This document shows positions 63,801 through 64,000 of a DNA stretch of 64,000 nt, in pieces. Location of the stretch: contig JAIXMO010000007.1 of assembly GCA_025677825.1 (NCBI GenBank), positions 682,001-746,000 of the forward strand. The letters run 5' to 3'. How positions within the stretch are numbered: position 1 is the first letter of the stretch; every line of letters starts with the position of its first letter. The notes below the pieces were generated by a model that was not told where the DNA came from, made no database searches, and saw only the letters and a program-made list of their open reading frames with translations. The stretch comes from Helicostylum pulchrum. Lineage: Eukaryota > Mucoromycota > Mucoromycetes > Mucorales > Mucoraceae. The position numbers were made by a program, and so were the translations under genes.

Positions 63801-64000
63801 GAATGGTTCTATCATCAGAAACACTTAAAACCTGACTAGCATCATCGTTAAACCTGATACCAAAAATAACACCTTCATGACCTGTCAAATTCTTATACAC
63901 AATCGCATCACCGTGTTGATCTTTTTTAGTTGGTTTCCATAAATGAACTTCGTTAAATACGGTACCCGATCCAATGATTAACGTAGATAAACTGTGGCCA
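60860..64000 (-). CDS. WDR6/Rtt10-like WD-repeat protein, 5' part beyond the window
   Basis: Minus-strand exons visible: 64000-63199 (continues past the edge), 63135-63075, 63013-62934, 62879-61217, 61149-60987 and 60926-60860; about 945 residues seen. Many WD40 repeats, e.g. GHEGVIFGIRFNDDASQVLS then DDRTIRVWALD, GHTSRIWDCQFVDEYLVSIS, and WEGHASKNVWSCAINPEHQI. Their order and the two-propeller length fit WDR6 (yeast Rtt10/Trm734), partner of Trm7/FTSJ1 in 2'-O-methylation of the tRNA wobble position 34. Other large WD proteins are possible, but the GHEG...VLSVSDDRTIR pattern and the length favour WDR6. Confidence 0.82.

Overview
The window looks like a gene-dense stretch of an early-diverging filamentous fungus, most likely Mucorales (Mucoromycota). 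The evidence is AT-rich DNA, genes with many 45-90 nt GT-AG introns, two Rhizomucor-type triacylglycerol lipases, a fused betaine-lipid synthase, and L1-like LINE and Ty3/gypsy debris between genes. I cannot name the genus.

Layout. 1-2.1 kb: nothing recognised. 2.1-2.57 kb: broken NIPA-type Mg transporter. 2.7-5.55 kb (+): MRC1/claspin checkpoint mediator, tail to tail with a Ras GEF (5.6-9.07 kb, -). 9.2-11.5 kb (-): SLS1-like mitochondrial regulator. 11.5-19.4 kb is the decayed part: an unrecognised broken gene, a 5'-truncated LINE with poly(A) tail, an RRM-like gene fragment and a Ty3/gypsy integrase remnant. 19.4-20.0 kb (-): gluconokinase. 20.8-22.9 kb (-): MFSD1-like transporter. 23.7-25.0 kb (+): membrane-anchored SGNH esterase. 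25.6-27.3 kb (+): homeodomain protein. 27.7-30.4 kb (+): betaine-lipid synthase. 31.3-33.6 kb (+): AVT-type vacuolar amino-acid transporter. 35.4-36.9 and 39.2-40.6 kb (+): tandem lipases. 40.8-42.0 kb (+): seipin, tail to tail with COQ6 (42.1-43.9 kb, -). 44.1-46.3 kb (+): DNA polymerase kappa. 46.9-51.2 kb (+): USP7-type deubiquitinase with 18 exons. 52.0-52.9 kb (+): Ras GTPase. 53.1-53.8 kb (+): sulfotransferase-like P-loop protein. 54.4-56.8 kb (+): Num1/Mcp5-like cortical anchor. 58.2-59.6 kb (-): a long frame broken by stops. 60.36-60.58 kb (+): mitochondrial bL36. 60.86 kb to the right edge (-): WDR6/Rtt10, which runs out of the window.

Themes. Lipids: betaine-lipid synthase, seipin, two lipases, SGNH esterase. 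Genome maintenance: MRC1, Pol kappa, USP7. Ras signalling: a GEF and a Ras, 43 kb apart. These are housekeeping genes in ordinary fungal order, not an operon-like system.

The two strongest oddities are (1) a Ras gene whose frame closes only if a 2-nt exon is spliced in at codon 30, and (2) a ~755-bp tract, introns included, that is identical between the two otherwise diverged lipase genes, as left by recent gene conversion. Exon boundaries were placed by hand from splice signals, reading frame and family conservation; total coding length is a multiple of three for every complete multi-exon model where I summed it. No database search was run.
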